DNA of 5,702 bases from an uncultured delta proteobacterium (lineage in GTDB: Bacteria > Myxococcota_A > Polyangia > Polyangiales > Polyangiaceae), in contig CAITLX010000939.1 in assembly GCA_903893335.1 (NCBI GenBank), positions 1-5,702 on the forward strand. The letters are read 5' to 3'. The position numbers and the translations under genes were made by a program. Within the stretch, counting starts at the first letter, position 1. Every line of letters starts with the position of its first letter. Positions 1 to 5,702 of this stretch are shown one piece after another. Under the pieces are notes generated by a model that was given only the letters and a program-made list of their open reading frames with translations, ran no database searches and was not told the DNA's origin.

Positions 1-13
1 GCGCCCCCAAGCG

Positions 14-1165
14 TCAGAGCAGCGAGAGCCGCCCCGCGGCGTGCGACGGGAGCGCCGAGCCGGGCATCGCGGGGAACGCGCCGCCCGGAGGCATCGGCGG
101 GGGAGGCGCCGGCGGCGCGAACGACGGGGGCGGCGCGGGGGCGAACGGCGGCTGCGCCGGACCCTGCTGGGGCGGCCCCTGGAAGCCCGGCGGCCCCTGG
201 GGCGGCGGCGCGCTCTGCCGCATCATCTGGTCGTACGCGGGGCACGCCTTGAAGCGCTCCTCGACCGCCTCGCACGACTCGCCGCCGAGGCGCCGCGACG
301 CGGGCAGCACCGCCGGCACGATGTCGTCCCAGCGCCAGACGAGCCCGACCTGGGCCGCCAGCAAGGTGACCGTCTTCTTCTCGGTGGCCGTCGCGTCGGT
401 GGCGACTTGCAGCGTCGAGAGCATGCCGCCCGCTTGCAGGTCGAGCGAGTCGCTGACGTGCAGCCCGGCGAGGATGCCGGCGCGGAAACCGACGGTGGCC
501 TTCACCTCGATCTCGACGGCGTCGGCGACGATCTGCTGCACGTCGCTCGCGCCGAACGTGATCTGCCCCGTCTGGGGGTCGACGTACTTGACCGCCTGCG
601 CCGCGTCGATCGAGTAGCCCTTGTAGACGGTGTCGAGGTTGATGCTCGGCGCGACCTCGCCCCAGGGCGTGATCGTGATGGCGTTGGCGGGCGACAGCGG
701 CACGCCGACGCCGAGCGTGAGCGGAATGGTGAAGAAGTTCTGCTTGCCGCTGACGAGCATCGTCGGCACCGAGCCGAGGTAGAACGCGAGCGCCGAGCCA
801 GGTACGCCGTCGTCGTAGCGATCGGAGAGCGGAAAGCTGAAGAGCGCGACCGCGCTGCCCGACACGCCGTGCAGGGTCGGCAGGCCGGAGCCCTCGCGGT
901 AGTTCGCGTAGTGCAGACCGAACTGCGAGCTGAGCTTGCCCGACGTCGCGACGAAGTTCGCGTTGTAGCTGAGAAAATCGAGGTGGCCGCCGTCGAACGA
1001 GCCGACGGTGCCGTGGAAGACGACGTCGGACGCGCGCGTGTCCCACGTGGACACGGCCGGCGCGTGGGTGCCGGGCTTGGCCTGCGCCGCAGCGGGCGCG
1101 AGCGCCGCCGCGAGCGCGAGACCGGCCGCCACGGGATTGCGAAGGAGCGTGCGTCGTGTCGACAT
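14..1165 (-). CDS. Exported hypothetical protein, beta-rich with Pro-rich C-terminal tail
   Basis: The function is not recognised. The 383-residue product starts with a clear Sec signal peptide: basic residues at 4-5, a hydrophobic Ala/Leu stretch at about 13-27, and an AQA-K cleavage site near 29/30. No lipobox cysteine is present. Residues about 41-280 alternate short hydrophobic and Gly/Ser/Asp turn segments, including repeated aromatic-ended strands such as ALAFYL, NFFTIPL and VGLVWRW, which suggests a small beta-barrel or beta-rich envelope protein; this is inference. A short region at 290-316 carries the only two cysteines (C298, C308), which could form a disulfide in the periplasm. Residues 318-369 are a low-complexity Pro/Ala/Gly/Gln/Phe tail, probably disordered. 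The ATG at 1165 is supported by a GAGGAGG Shine-Dalgarno (complement of 1172-1178) six bases upstream. The gene is divergent from the PAS/MCP operon, and no functional link between them is visible. Confidence 0.85.
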   Translation of the reverse strand: MSTRRTLLRNPVAAGLALAAALAPAAAQAKPGTHAPAVSTWDTRASDVVFHGTVGSFDGGHLDFLSYNANFVATSGKLSSQFGLHYANYREGSGLPTLHGVSGSAVALFSFPLSDRYDDGVPGSALAFYLGSVPTMLVSGKQNFFTIPLTLGVGVPLSPANAITITPWGEVAPSINLDTVYKGYSIDAAQAVKYVDPQTGQITFGASDVQQIVADAVEIEVKATVGFRAGILAGLHVSDSLDLQAGGMLSTLQVATDATATEKKTVTLLAAQVGLVWRWDDIVPAVLPASRRLGGESCEAVEERFKACPAYDQMMRQSAPPPQGPPGFQGPPQQGPAQPPFAPAPPPSFAPPAPPPPMPPGGAFPAMPGSALPSHAAGRLSLL

Positions 1166-1195
1166 GAGAGACCTCCTCTACGAATCAGCCAACCT

Positions 1196-1224
1196 CTTAT
1201 CGCGACGCCGCGTCGCGCGGTCAA
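1196..1224 (-). promoter_or_regulatory. Sigma-70-type promoter of the exported protein gene, with palindromic spacer
   Basis: Read on the minus strand, TTGACC (complement of 1219-1224) lies exactly 17 bases before GATAAG (complement of 1196-1201). The -35 matches 5 of 6 consensus bases and the -10 matches 4 of 6. Transcription would start near 1189, giving a leader of about 20-25 nt that contains the Shine-Dalgarno. The last base of the -10 and the spacer form a perfect inverted repeat, CGCGACG-CCG-CGTCGCG (1201-1217). It could bind a regulator, although CG palindromes are frequent in such DNA. Confidence 0.5.
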
Positions 1225-1423
1225 CCACCTCGCGCGCCACCGCTCGAGCGCCGAGCACGTCAAGATTCGCCCCGAGCGAGGCGCCAGGGATTTGACGGGC
1301 CGCGCGACGTCGAGCGCCCGACCGGCGCCGTGCGGAGCCGGAACCGGGCCGTCGATGCGACCTCGCGTGTCACCGCGGGACGCGCGACGCAGAACGTGCA
1401 CGCGCAACCGAGGGCGACGGGCT

Positions 1424-1439
1424 CGGCACGCTCGCTGCT
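1424..1439 (+). promoter_or_regulatory. Candidate sigma-54 (-24/-12) promoter of the PAS/MCP operon
   Basis: The sequence CGGCACG-CTCG-CTGCT fits the sigma-54 consensus TGGCACG-N4-TTGCW at 10 of 12 specified positions. The invariant GG (1425-1426) and GC (1437-1438) are separated by the required 10 bases. Both mismatches are T-to-C changes outside the GG/GC core. Transcription would start near 1450, about 44 nt before the PAS start codon. Myxobacteria use many sigma-54 promoters with enhancer-binding proteins, but the DNA is GC-rich and a chance match is possible. No enhancer site was identified upstream. Confidence 0.35.
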
Positions 1440-1493
1440 CAAGGGAAGCGCGGGCACCGCCGACTCCGGGTCGGCGCAGCGCGAGGAGCGGAC

Positions 1494-2036
1494 ATGGGAC
1501 GCTGGGCCATCGAGCCGACGGGACGCGAGCGCATGTTCGATCGCGACGAGATGATCGTGAGCAAGACGGACACGACGGGGCGCATCACGTACGCCAACGA
1601 GCCGTTCCTGCGGCTCACCGGATACGCGGAGGACGAGCTGCTCGGCGCCGCGCACAGCCTCGTGCGGCACCCGGACATGCCCCGCGGCGTGTTTCGCTAT
1701 CTCTGGACGACGGTCGAGGCAGGCCACGAGGTCTTCGCGTTCGTGAAGAACCTCGCGAAGTGCGGCGACCACTACTGGGTGCTCGCGCACGTCACGCCCA
1801 CGTTCGACGCCACGCACGCGATCGTCGGCTACCACTCGAGCCGACGCTGCCCCGATCGATCGGCGCTCGCCCGCATCGAGCCCCTCTACGCTGCGATGCT
1901 CGAGGCCGAGCGAAGCTGCGACGCTGACGCCGACAGCGCCGCGAGGGGCCTCGCGGTCCTCGACGCCGAGATCGCGGGGCTCGGCATGCGCTACGACGAG
2001 TTCATCTTCTCGCTGCTCGCGAAGGAGGCCGCGTGA
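1494..2036 (+). CDS. Single-domain PAS sensor protein (Aer-type PAS)
   Basis: This 180-residue soluble protein is essentially one PAS domain of the Aer type plus a short helical tail. Visible motifs are [16 protein letters not shown] (29-44), the family hallmark [10 protein letters not shown] (54-63) followed by FRYLW (67-71), then VKN-x3[13 protein letters not shown] (84-102) and VGYHSSRR (111-118). In E. coli Aer the equivalent domain binds FAD and senses redox state; cofactor binding here is inferred. Residues 126-180 form a predicted helical tail ending with [10 protein letters not shown]90 replaces the Asn usual before GDHYW in this family. There is no membrane segment and no output domain. 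The ATG at 1494 has GAGGAG (1483-1488) five bases upstream; an internal ATG at 1533 would still keep the PAS core. The stop overlaps the MCP start by 4 nt, so the two are surely co-transcribed and probably translationally coupled, and the MCP is the likely output partner. Confidence 0.9.
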   Translation: MGRWAIEPTGRERMFDRDEMIVSKTDTTGRITYANEPFLRLTGYAEDELLGAAHSLVRHPDMPRGVFRYLWTTVEAGHEVFAFVKNLAKCGDHYWVLAHVTPTFDATHAIVGYHSSRRCPDRSALARIEPLYAAMLEAERSCDADADSAARGLAVLDAEIAGLGMRYDEFIFSLLAKEAA

Positions 2037-3238
2037 GCGCCGCCCTCTCGAGCGCCGACGCGCTCGCGGCCGACGAGTCCCCCCTCGACGCGCGCCTGCG
2101 CCGCGCGAGCGAGGTCTGCCGCCGCGCGGCGCGCGGCGACCTCGAGGCGCGCATCCTCCACATCGCCGACGACGGCGCGCTGTCCGAGCTCGAGCGGTCG
2201 GTCAACCACCTGCTCGACCTCACCGACGCGCTCGTGCGCGAGTCGACCGCGACCCTCGAGGCCATCGCGGCCGACCGCTTCCACCGCCGCGTGCTCGAGC
2301 ATGGGCTCCTCGGATCGTTTCGCGCGGCGGCCCACACCGTCAACCGCGTAGTCGACCAGATGGGCACGCGCTCGCGCGCGCTCGGTCAGATGCAGGAGCA
2401 GCGCCTCGAGATGGCGAGCCGCTTCGAGTCGACCGTGCAGCTCGTGGCCGAGTCGGTCGCCGCCGCCTCGACCCAGATGCGCGCGTCGGCGCAGTCGCTC
2501 GTCGAGTCCGCCGCCGACACCAAGCGCGAGGTCGAGCAGAGCGCCGAGGCGACGGTCGAGGTGGCGCGCGGCGTCGACGCCGTCGGCGAGGCCTCGCACG
2601 AGCTTCGCTCGAAGATCGCCGACATCGCGCGCCAGACCGAGGCGTCATCGCTCGTGGTGCGGCGCGCCGTCGAGCGCGGCGCGCAGACCGCGACATCGAT
2701 GGCCGGGCTGACCGTGACCGCCGGGAAGATCGGCAGCGTGGTCAAGGTCATCGGCGACGTGGCGGGGCAGACCAACCTGCTCGCGCTGAACGCCGCGATC
2801 GAGGCCGCGCACGCCGGCGAGGCCGGCAAGGGCTTCGGCGTCGTGGCCTCCGAGGTGAAATCGCTCGCCCGGCAGACGGCCGCCGCGACCGACGACATCG
2901 AGCGGCAGATCACCTCGGTGCAGCGCGCGGCCGCAGACGCGGCGCAGGGGGTCGAGGCGATGGCCTCCACGGTCAACGAGATCGACGGCATCTCGTCGGC
3001 CATCAGCGGCGCGGTCGACGCGCAGCAGCGCGTGACCGGCGACATCACGCGGAGCGCCGACGGCGCCCACGCGGCCACCGAGCGCCTCGAGACGAGCACG
3101 CGGCGCATCGCGCAGGCGGTCGACCACGCCGAGTCGGCCACGCGCGATCTCTTCGCGGCCGCCGTCGAGCTGTCGCACCAGTCCGAGGCGCTGCGCGAGG
3201 GCGTCGACGAGTTCCTGGCGCGCATCCGCTGTGGTTGA
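2033..3238 (+). CDS. Cytoplasmic methyl-accepting chemotaxis protein
   Basis: This is a 401-residue chemoreceptor signalling protein without signal peptide or transmembrane segment, hence a soluble MCP. Residues about 20-110 contain two HAMP-like helical blocks ([12 protein letters not shown], then [15 protein letters not shown] and [11 protein letters not shown]), a layout seen in soluble receptors lacking their own sensor. Residues about 125-395 are the long antiparallel coiled coil. The conserved hairpin tip lies at 241-278 ([20 protein letters not shown], then [17 protein letters not shown]) and would bind CheA/CheW. No C-terminal CheR-tethering pentapeptide is present. The GTG start is used because GTGA overlaps the PAS stop and AAGGAGG (2022-2028) sits just upstream. 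With the PAS protein it resembles an Aer receptor divided into sensor and transducer. No cheA, cheW, cheR or cheB is visible nearby. The final codons (ARIRCG-stop) are the first copy of a 33-bp tandem repeat that continues downstream. Confidence 0.93.
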   Translation: MSAALSSADALAADESPLDARLRRASEVCRRAARGDLEARILHIADDGALSELERSVNHLLDLTDALVRESTATLEAIAADRFHRRVLEHGLLGSFRAAAHTVNRVVDQMGTRSRALGQMQEQRLEMASRFESTVQLVAESVAAASTQMRASAQSLVESAADTKREVEQSAEATVEVARGVDAVGEASHELRSKIADIARQTEASSLVVRRAVERGAQTATSMAGLTVTAGKIGSVVKVIGDVAGQTNLLALNAAIEAAHAGEAGKGFGVVASEVKSLARQTAAATDDIERQITSVQRAAADAAQGVEAMASTVNEIDGISSAISGAVDAQQRVTGDITRSADGAHAATERLETSTRRIAQAVDHAESATRDLFAAAVELSHQSEALREGVDEFLARIRCG

Positions 3239-3326
3239 TCGGGCACGCGAAGGCGCATCCGGCGCGGTTGATCGGGTACGCGAAGGCGCATCCGGTGCGC
3301 CTGAACGACCGCGCGAGGGCGCATCG
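3220..3326 (+). repeat. 33-bp tandem repeat duplicating the 3' end of the MCP gene
   Basis: Units lie at 3220-3252, 3253-3285 and 3286-3318, with a fourth started at 3319-3326. Each opens with GCGCATC. By eye, units 1 and 2 agree at 29 of 33 bases and units 2 and 3 at 24 of 33. The first unit covers the last MCP codons and stop. Because 33 is a multiple of three, the following units repeat CGC-ATC-CGN...TGA in the MCP frame, so the stop codon is reiterated twice. This looks like a slippage-type duplication that has since diverged. The 11-codon pattern in the +1 frame ([15 protein letters not shown]) is probably only a consequence of the repeat. Confidence 0.85.
3284..3302 (+). terminator. Small GC-rich hairpin after the PAS/MCP operon
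   Basis: AGGCGCA-TCCGG-TGCGCCT is a perfect 7-bp stem with a 5-nt loop at the junction of repeat units 2 and 3, about 45 bases after the MCP stop. No T-run follows, so it is not a classic intrinsic terminator. It could mark or protect the 3' end of the operon transcript. The other repeat units cannot form the same stem. Confidence 0.25.
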
Positions 3327-3360
3327 TTCGACCTACCGTCGCTCGTTACCGTCCAGGCGC

Positions 3361-3389
3361 TTGCAAGTGCCGAAGCGCTCTGCTAAACC
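3361..3389 (+). promoter_or_regulatory. Candidate rpsU promoter (extended -10)
   Basis: TTGCAA (3361-3366) and TAAACC (3384-3389) are 17 bases apart, and a TG at 3381-3382 one base before the hexamer makes it an extended -10. The -10 itself is weak (3 of 6), as is common in GC-rich genomes. Transcription would start near 3396, just ahead of the Shine-Dalgarno. An imperfect 14-bp inverted repeat (3357-3370, centred on the palindrome CTTGCAAG) covers the -35. Confidence 0.4.
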
Positions 3390-3421
3390 CGGCCCCTCGC
3401 TTTCGGAGGACACGCCTCGCT

Positions 3422-3658
3422 ATGCCCACGGATGCCATTCAGTGTAAGCCGCTCGAAGTCGCCGTCGGTGACAAGGGGATCGAGCGCGCGATCAAGCACC
3501 TCAAGCGGAAGATGGCCGCCGAGGGCATCCTGCGCGAGCTGAAGCGCCGCCGCCACTACATGAAGCCGTCCGTCAAGCGCCGCAAGAAGGCCAGCGAGGC
3601 TGCTCGCCGTCGTCGCAAGCGCGCGAAGATGGAGCTCGGCATCGTCACGACGCCGTAA
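3422..3658 (+). CDS. rpsU: Small ribosomal subunit protein bS21
   Basis: The 78-residue, strongly basic product matches bS21. It has the core KPLEVAVGDKGIERAIKHLKRK (9-30), then ILRELKRRRHYMKPSVKRRKK (36-56) and an Arg/Lys-rich C-terminal helix (57-69). bS21 sits on the 30S platform near the anti-Shine-Dalgarno region of 16S rRNA and helps initiation. It is slightly longer than the usual 65-75 residues, with a short N-terminal extension (MPTDAIQC) and a C-terminal tail MELGIVTTP. GGAGGA (3405-3410) lies 11 bases before the ATG, a long but workable spacing. It probably has its own promoter just upstream. The TAA stop is followed in the same frame by a glycosyltransferase-like coding region with no further stop until 4589. 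Confidence 0.96.
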   Translation: MPTDAIQCKPLEVAVGDKGIERAIKHLKRKMAAEGILRELKRRRHYMKPSVKRRKKASEAARRRRKRAKMELGIVTTP

Positions 3659-3667
3659 GTCGACGCC

Positions 3668-4591
3668 ACGCGAACCGCGGTCGTCACGTCGTCGTGGCCC
3701 GCTCACGCGGGCGACCCATCCGGCCACTTCGTCGCCGCCGAAGCCTCACGCTTCGCGCGCGACGGACAGGACGTGCACGTCGTAGCGCCCGGCTCGCCCG
3801 GCTGCCGCGAGGTGTCGGGCGTCACGGTCTGGACCGTCGGCGGAGGCGATCTGTTCGGATGGCCGGGCATGGTCGCACGGCTGCGCGAGCGACCCGCGCG
3901 GCTCGGCCACCTGCCCCCGTTCGCGGCGCGAGCCGCCCATCGGCTGCGCGCGCTCGACGCGTCGCGCGTGGTCGCGCACTTCCTCCTGCCCGCGGGCATC
4001 GTCGCGCTCGCCGCGCGCGCGCCGATCGAGCTCGTCGGCCACGGCAGCGACGTGCGCCTGCTCGCGCGCCTGCCCGGCCGCGCGACGCTCGTTCGCGCGT
4101 GGCTCGATCGCGGGGCGAGCGTGCGCTTCGTCTCGTCCGCGCTGCTCGATCTGCTCGCCGCGTCGCTCCCCGCCCCGCTCGGCCAGGAGCTGCGTCGCGC
4201 TTCGCACGTGGCGCCGCCGCTCGTCGAGGTGCACGACGTCGCCGACCGCGCGCGCGAGCTGCGCAGGCGGGCGCGTCGCGGGCGCGAGCTGTGGGTCTCG
4301 GTCGGTCGGCTCGTGCCCGGCAAGCGCGTCGAGCGCGGCATCGCCCTCGCGGCGGCCGCGGGGGCCGATCTCGTCGTCGTGGGCGACGGACCGGAGCGCG
4401 CGCGGCTCGAGGCCGTCGCCGCGAGCCGACGCGTGCGCGCGACGTTCGTCGGAAAGGTCGAGCGCCGCGAGGCGCTCGCGTGGATCGCCGCGTCCGATCG
4501 CGTCGTGCACACGAGCGCCGCCGAGGGCGCGTCGAGCGTGCTCGCCGAGGCCGCGGCGCTCGGGGTGCCGGTCGTGGGCGCCGAGCGCTGA
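3668..4591 (+). CDS. GT4-like glycosyltransferase, start codon unclear, C-terminus short
   Basis: The frame encodes a GT-B-fold glycosyltransferase of the GT4 type, which transfers a sugar from an activated donor, typically in polysaccharide or glycolipid synthesis. Counting from the ACG at 3668, motifs are AVVTSSWPAHAGDPSGHFVA (4-23, N-terminal nucleotide-fold strand and glycine loop), ELVGHGSDVRLL (121-132), SVGRLVPGKRVERG (211-224), VVVGDGPERARLE (236-248) and the E-x7-E signature E286-E294, then ALGVPVVGAER and stop. Homology clearly begins near 3668, yet no ATG, GTG, TTG or CTG exists in frame between the rpsU stop and the GTG at 3773. That GTG would remove strand 1 and the glycine loop. 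ACG at 3668 gives MRTAVVTSSWP, as expected for the family, but has no Shine-Dalgarno. The protein ends right after the E-x7-E region, lacking the usual 30 or more C-terminal residues. It may be a variant or a decaying gene. A conventional annotation would read 3773-4591, 272 residues. Confidence 0.72.
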   Translation, partial: TRTAVVTSSWPAHAGDPSGHFVAAEASRFARDGQDVHVVAPGSPGCREVSGVTVWTVGGGDLFGWPGMVARLRERPARLGHLPPFAARAAHRLRALDASRVVAHFLLPAGIVALAARAPIELVGHGSDVRLLARLPGRATLVRAWLDRGASVRFVSSALLDLLAASLPAPLGQELRRASHVAPPLVEVHDVADRARELRRRARRGRELWVSVGRLVPGKRVERGIALAAAAGADLVVVGDGPERARLEAVAASRRVRATFVGKVERREALAWIAASDRVVHTSAAEGASSVLAEAAALGVPVVGAER

Positions 4592-4613
4592 CGCTCGCAG
4601 CCGCGACGCGCGG
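4582..4613. terminator. Two short hairpins in the convergent gap
   Basis: CGAGCG-CTGA-CGCTCG (4582-4597) is a 6-bp stem with a tetraloop that contains the glycosyltransferase stop codon. CCGCG-ACG-CGCGG (4601-4613) is a 5-bp stem that ends one base before the hemG stop. Both are readable from either strand, and no T-run follows on either side. Their position between two converging genes suits bidirectional termination or transcript-end protection, but such stems arise readily in GC-rich DNA. Confidence 0.3.
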
Positions 4614-5702
4614 TCAGGCCGGCTTCGGCGTGACGGCGTCGAGGATGCGACCCGCGGCGCGCTCGGCGACGCGCACGCTGTCGGGGATGCCGACGCCGTC
4701 GTAGACGTTGCCGACGAGCTCGAGCCCAGGGGTGGCCCCGACCGCTGCCCAGACGCGCTTCATGCGATCGAGGTGACCGACGACGGGCTGGGGGCTCGCC
4801 TTGACGTAGCGGTGCACGCGCGTGAAGAGCGGCTCGCCCGTCGCGCCCACGAGCTCGAAGAGGTCGGCGCGCGCGCGCGCGACGAGCTCGGCGTCGTCGA
4901 GATCGACCAGGCCCTCGGCGCCCGCTCCGCCGAGGAAGGCGCGCATGAGCACCATCCCGTCGGGGGCGCGGTGCGGCCACTTGCTCGTCACCCACGTGGC
5001 GGCGATGACCGAGCGACGCTCGCGACGCGGGACGACGAAGCCGCTCGCGTCGAGCGGGTGGCGAACCTCGTCGCGTCGCATCGCGAAGAAGACGGTGGCC
5101 GTCGAGACGTACGGGATGGCGGCGAGGTCCTCGCCGAGCTCACCGGACAGCGGGCCGAGCAGCTCGGCCGCGACGCGCGCCTGCGTGGCCACGACGACGT
5201 GGCTCGCCGCGATGCGCTCGCCGCTCGCGGTCTCGACGACCAGGCCGCCGTCGGCGCGCGCGACGCGGGCCACCGGCGACGAGAGGCGCACGACGTCGGG
5301 GCCGATCGCCTTCTCGAGCGCGTCGACGAGCTCCATCATGCCGCCGTGCAGCGAGAGGAACATGCCGCGGCTCGCCCCCGGCGAGGCCTTGCGCATCGCA
5401 GCGGCCGCGCGGGCTCCGCGAAACAGGCCCCCCGACTTCTCGACCATCTGCAACAGCTGCGGGAACGTCGCGCGCAGGCTGAGCGCGCTGGCGTCGCCCG
5501 CGTACACGCCGCCGAGCACGGGCTCGAGCACGACATCGACCATCTCGGTCCCGAGGCGGCCGGCGAGGAAGCCCCCGAGCGACACGTCGCCGTCGCCCGG
5601 CAAGCCGCCCGGGAGAAAATCGCGCAGCGCGCGCAGCTTGCCCGCCCACGAGACGAGCGGCGTCTTGATCCAGGTGCCCCAGTCGACGGGGATGCCGAGG
5701 AA
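4614..5702 (-). CDS. hemG: Protoporphyrinogen oxidase, oxygen-dependent (HemY type), N-terminus outside the window
   Basis: This FAD enzyme oxidises protoporphyrinogen IX to protoporphyrin IX, the penultimate step of haem synthesis, using oxygen; it is usually peripheral on the inner membrane. The frame is open to the window edge, giving 362 visible residues; family members are about 450-480, so roughly the first 100, including the GxGxxG FAD-binding motif, are missing. Visible landmarks, numbered from the edge, are the family stretch TPLVSWAGKLRALRDFLPGG (14-33), LEPVLGGVYAGDASALSLRA (about 59-78), the substrate-region GMFLSLHGGMMELVDALE, the FAD-domain strand HVVVATQA, and the C-terminal FAD-contact motif ELVGNVYDGVGIPDSVRVAE near 331-350. 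An internal TTG at 5603 is not the true start, because conserved sequence continues upstream of it. The gene converges on the glycosyltransferase with a 22-nt gap. The same enzyme is called hemY in many genomes. Confidence 0.93.
   Translation of the reverse strand, partial: FLGIPVDWGTWIKTPLVSWAGKLRALRDFLPGGLPGDGDVSLGGFLAGRLGTEMVDVVLEPVLGGVYAGDASALSLRATFPQLLQMVEKSGGLFRGARAAAAMRKASPGASRGMFLSLHGGMMELVDALEKAIGPDVVRLSSPVARVARADGGLVVETASGERIAASHVVVATQARVAAELLGPLSGELGEDLAAIPYVSTATVFFAMRRDEVRHPLDASGFVVPRRERRSVIAATWVTSKWPHRAPDGMVLMRAFLGGAGAEGLVDLDDAELVARARADLFELVGATGEPLFTRVHRYVKASPQPVVGHLDRMKRVWAAVGATPGLELVGNVYDGVGIPDSVRVAERAAGRILDAVTPKPA

Larger units (their letters stand above)
1166..1493. other. 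Divergent intergenic region, 328 bp
   Basis: No convincing gene lies here. Reading frames that cross it are composition shadows without family-like sequence. It holds the minus-strand promoter and Shine-Dalgarno of the exported protein gene at its left end, a sigma-54-like element at about 1424-1439, and the Shine-Dalgarno of the PAS gene at 1483-1488. A lone TTGACG at 1292-1297 has no acceptable -10 at the right distance. Between about 1225 and 1420 nothing else could be assigned. Confidence 0.6.

Noticed and set aside
171..204. Repeated GGCGGCCCCTGG blocks
   Set aside because: They are codon-level low complexity from the Pro/Gly-rich tail of the exported protein, not a separate repeat element.
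1292..1320. TTGACG as a -35 for the PAS gene
   Set aside because: At 16-18 bases downstream there is only GC-rich sequence without any -10-like hexamer.
41..1927. Very long plus-strand open frame (628 codons) opposite the exported protein gene
   Set aside because: The translation is almost entirely Arg/Ala/Gly/His with no family-like segments. It crosses the intergenic region and overlaps the PAS gene; it is a GC-composition shadow.
2386..3324. 312-codon minus-strand frame opposite the MCP gene
   Set aside because: It is Ser/Ala/Arg-rich and mirrors the MCP codons; the plus-strand product is an unmistakable MCP.
3235..3447. 70-codon frame starting at TTG overlapping the MCP stop, with an 11-residue repeat ([15 protein letters not shown])
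   Set aside because: The periodicity comes from the 33-bp DNA repeat, the start is a TTG inside the repeat, no Shine-Dalgarno was found, and it runs into rpsU in another frame.
3665..3698. GCCACG/CGTGGC stem around the presumed glycosyltransferase start
   Set aside because: A 6-bp stem with a 22-nt loop is too weak to call a terminator or a start-masking structure.
3694..4704. Long plus-strand and minus-strand frames over the glycosyltransferase
   Set aside because: Their products are Arg/Ala-rich without motifs, whereas the chosen frame carries ordered GT4 motifs including E-x7-E.

Overview
The window is very GC-rich and its reading frames show strong third-position G/C bias. The gene content points to a myxobacterium or close relative (Myxococcota, perhaps Polyangiales): an oxygen-dependent HemY-type protoporphyrinogen oxidase, an orphan single-PAS protein paired with a soluble methyl-accepting chemotaxis protein, and a secreted protein with a long Pro/Ala/Gly/Gln tail. 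This placement is inferred from style and content; no marker here fixes the genus.

Layout. (1) 14-1165, minus strand: an exported, probably envelope-located protein of unknown function, with a good Shine-Dalgarno and a convincing -35/-10 promoter whose spacer holds a perfect inverted repeat. (2) 1166-1493: a divergent intergenic region carrying that promoter and, on the plus strand, a candidate sigma-54 (-24/-12) element. (3) 1494-3238, plus strand: a two-gene operon with a 4-nt GTGA overlap, encoding an Aer-type PAS sensor and a cytoplasmic MCP without transmembrane segments, which looks like an aerotaxis/redox receptor split over two polypeptides. (4) 3220-3326: a 33-bp tandem repeat, about 3.3 copies, that begins inside the last MCP codons and re-copies the gene end including its TGA stop. 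(5) 3361-3658: a promoter and rpsU (ribosomal protein bS21). (6) 3668-4591: a GT4-type glycosyltransferase in the same frame as rpsU. It has no ATG, GTG, TTG or CTG start before its conserved N-terminus and it ends early at its C-terminus. (7) 4614-5702, minus strand: the C-terminal part of protoporphyrinogen oxidase, converging on the glycosyltransferase and running off the right edge.

Functionally there are three units: a signalling pair, a translation gene with a cell-envelope sugar transferase behind it, and a haem-biosynthesis gene on the other strand. No mobile element, CRISPR array, tRNA or rRNA was seen. The points most worth checking are the start of the glycosyltransferase, the split PAS/MCP receptor with its possible sigma-54 promoter, and the tandem duplication of the MCP gene end. 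I did not find a clearly new multi-gene system.
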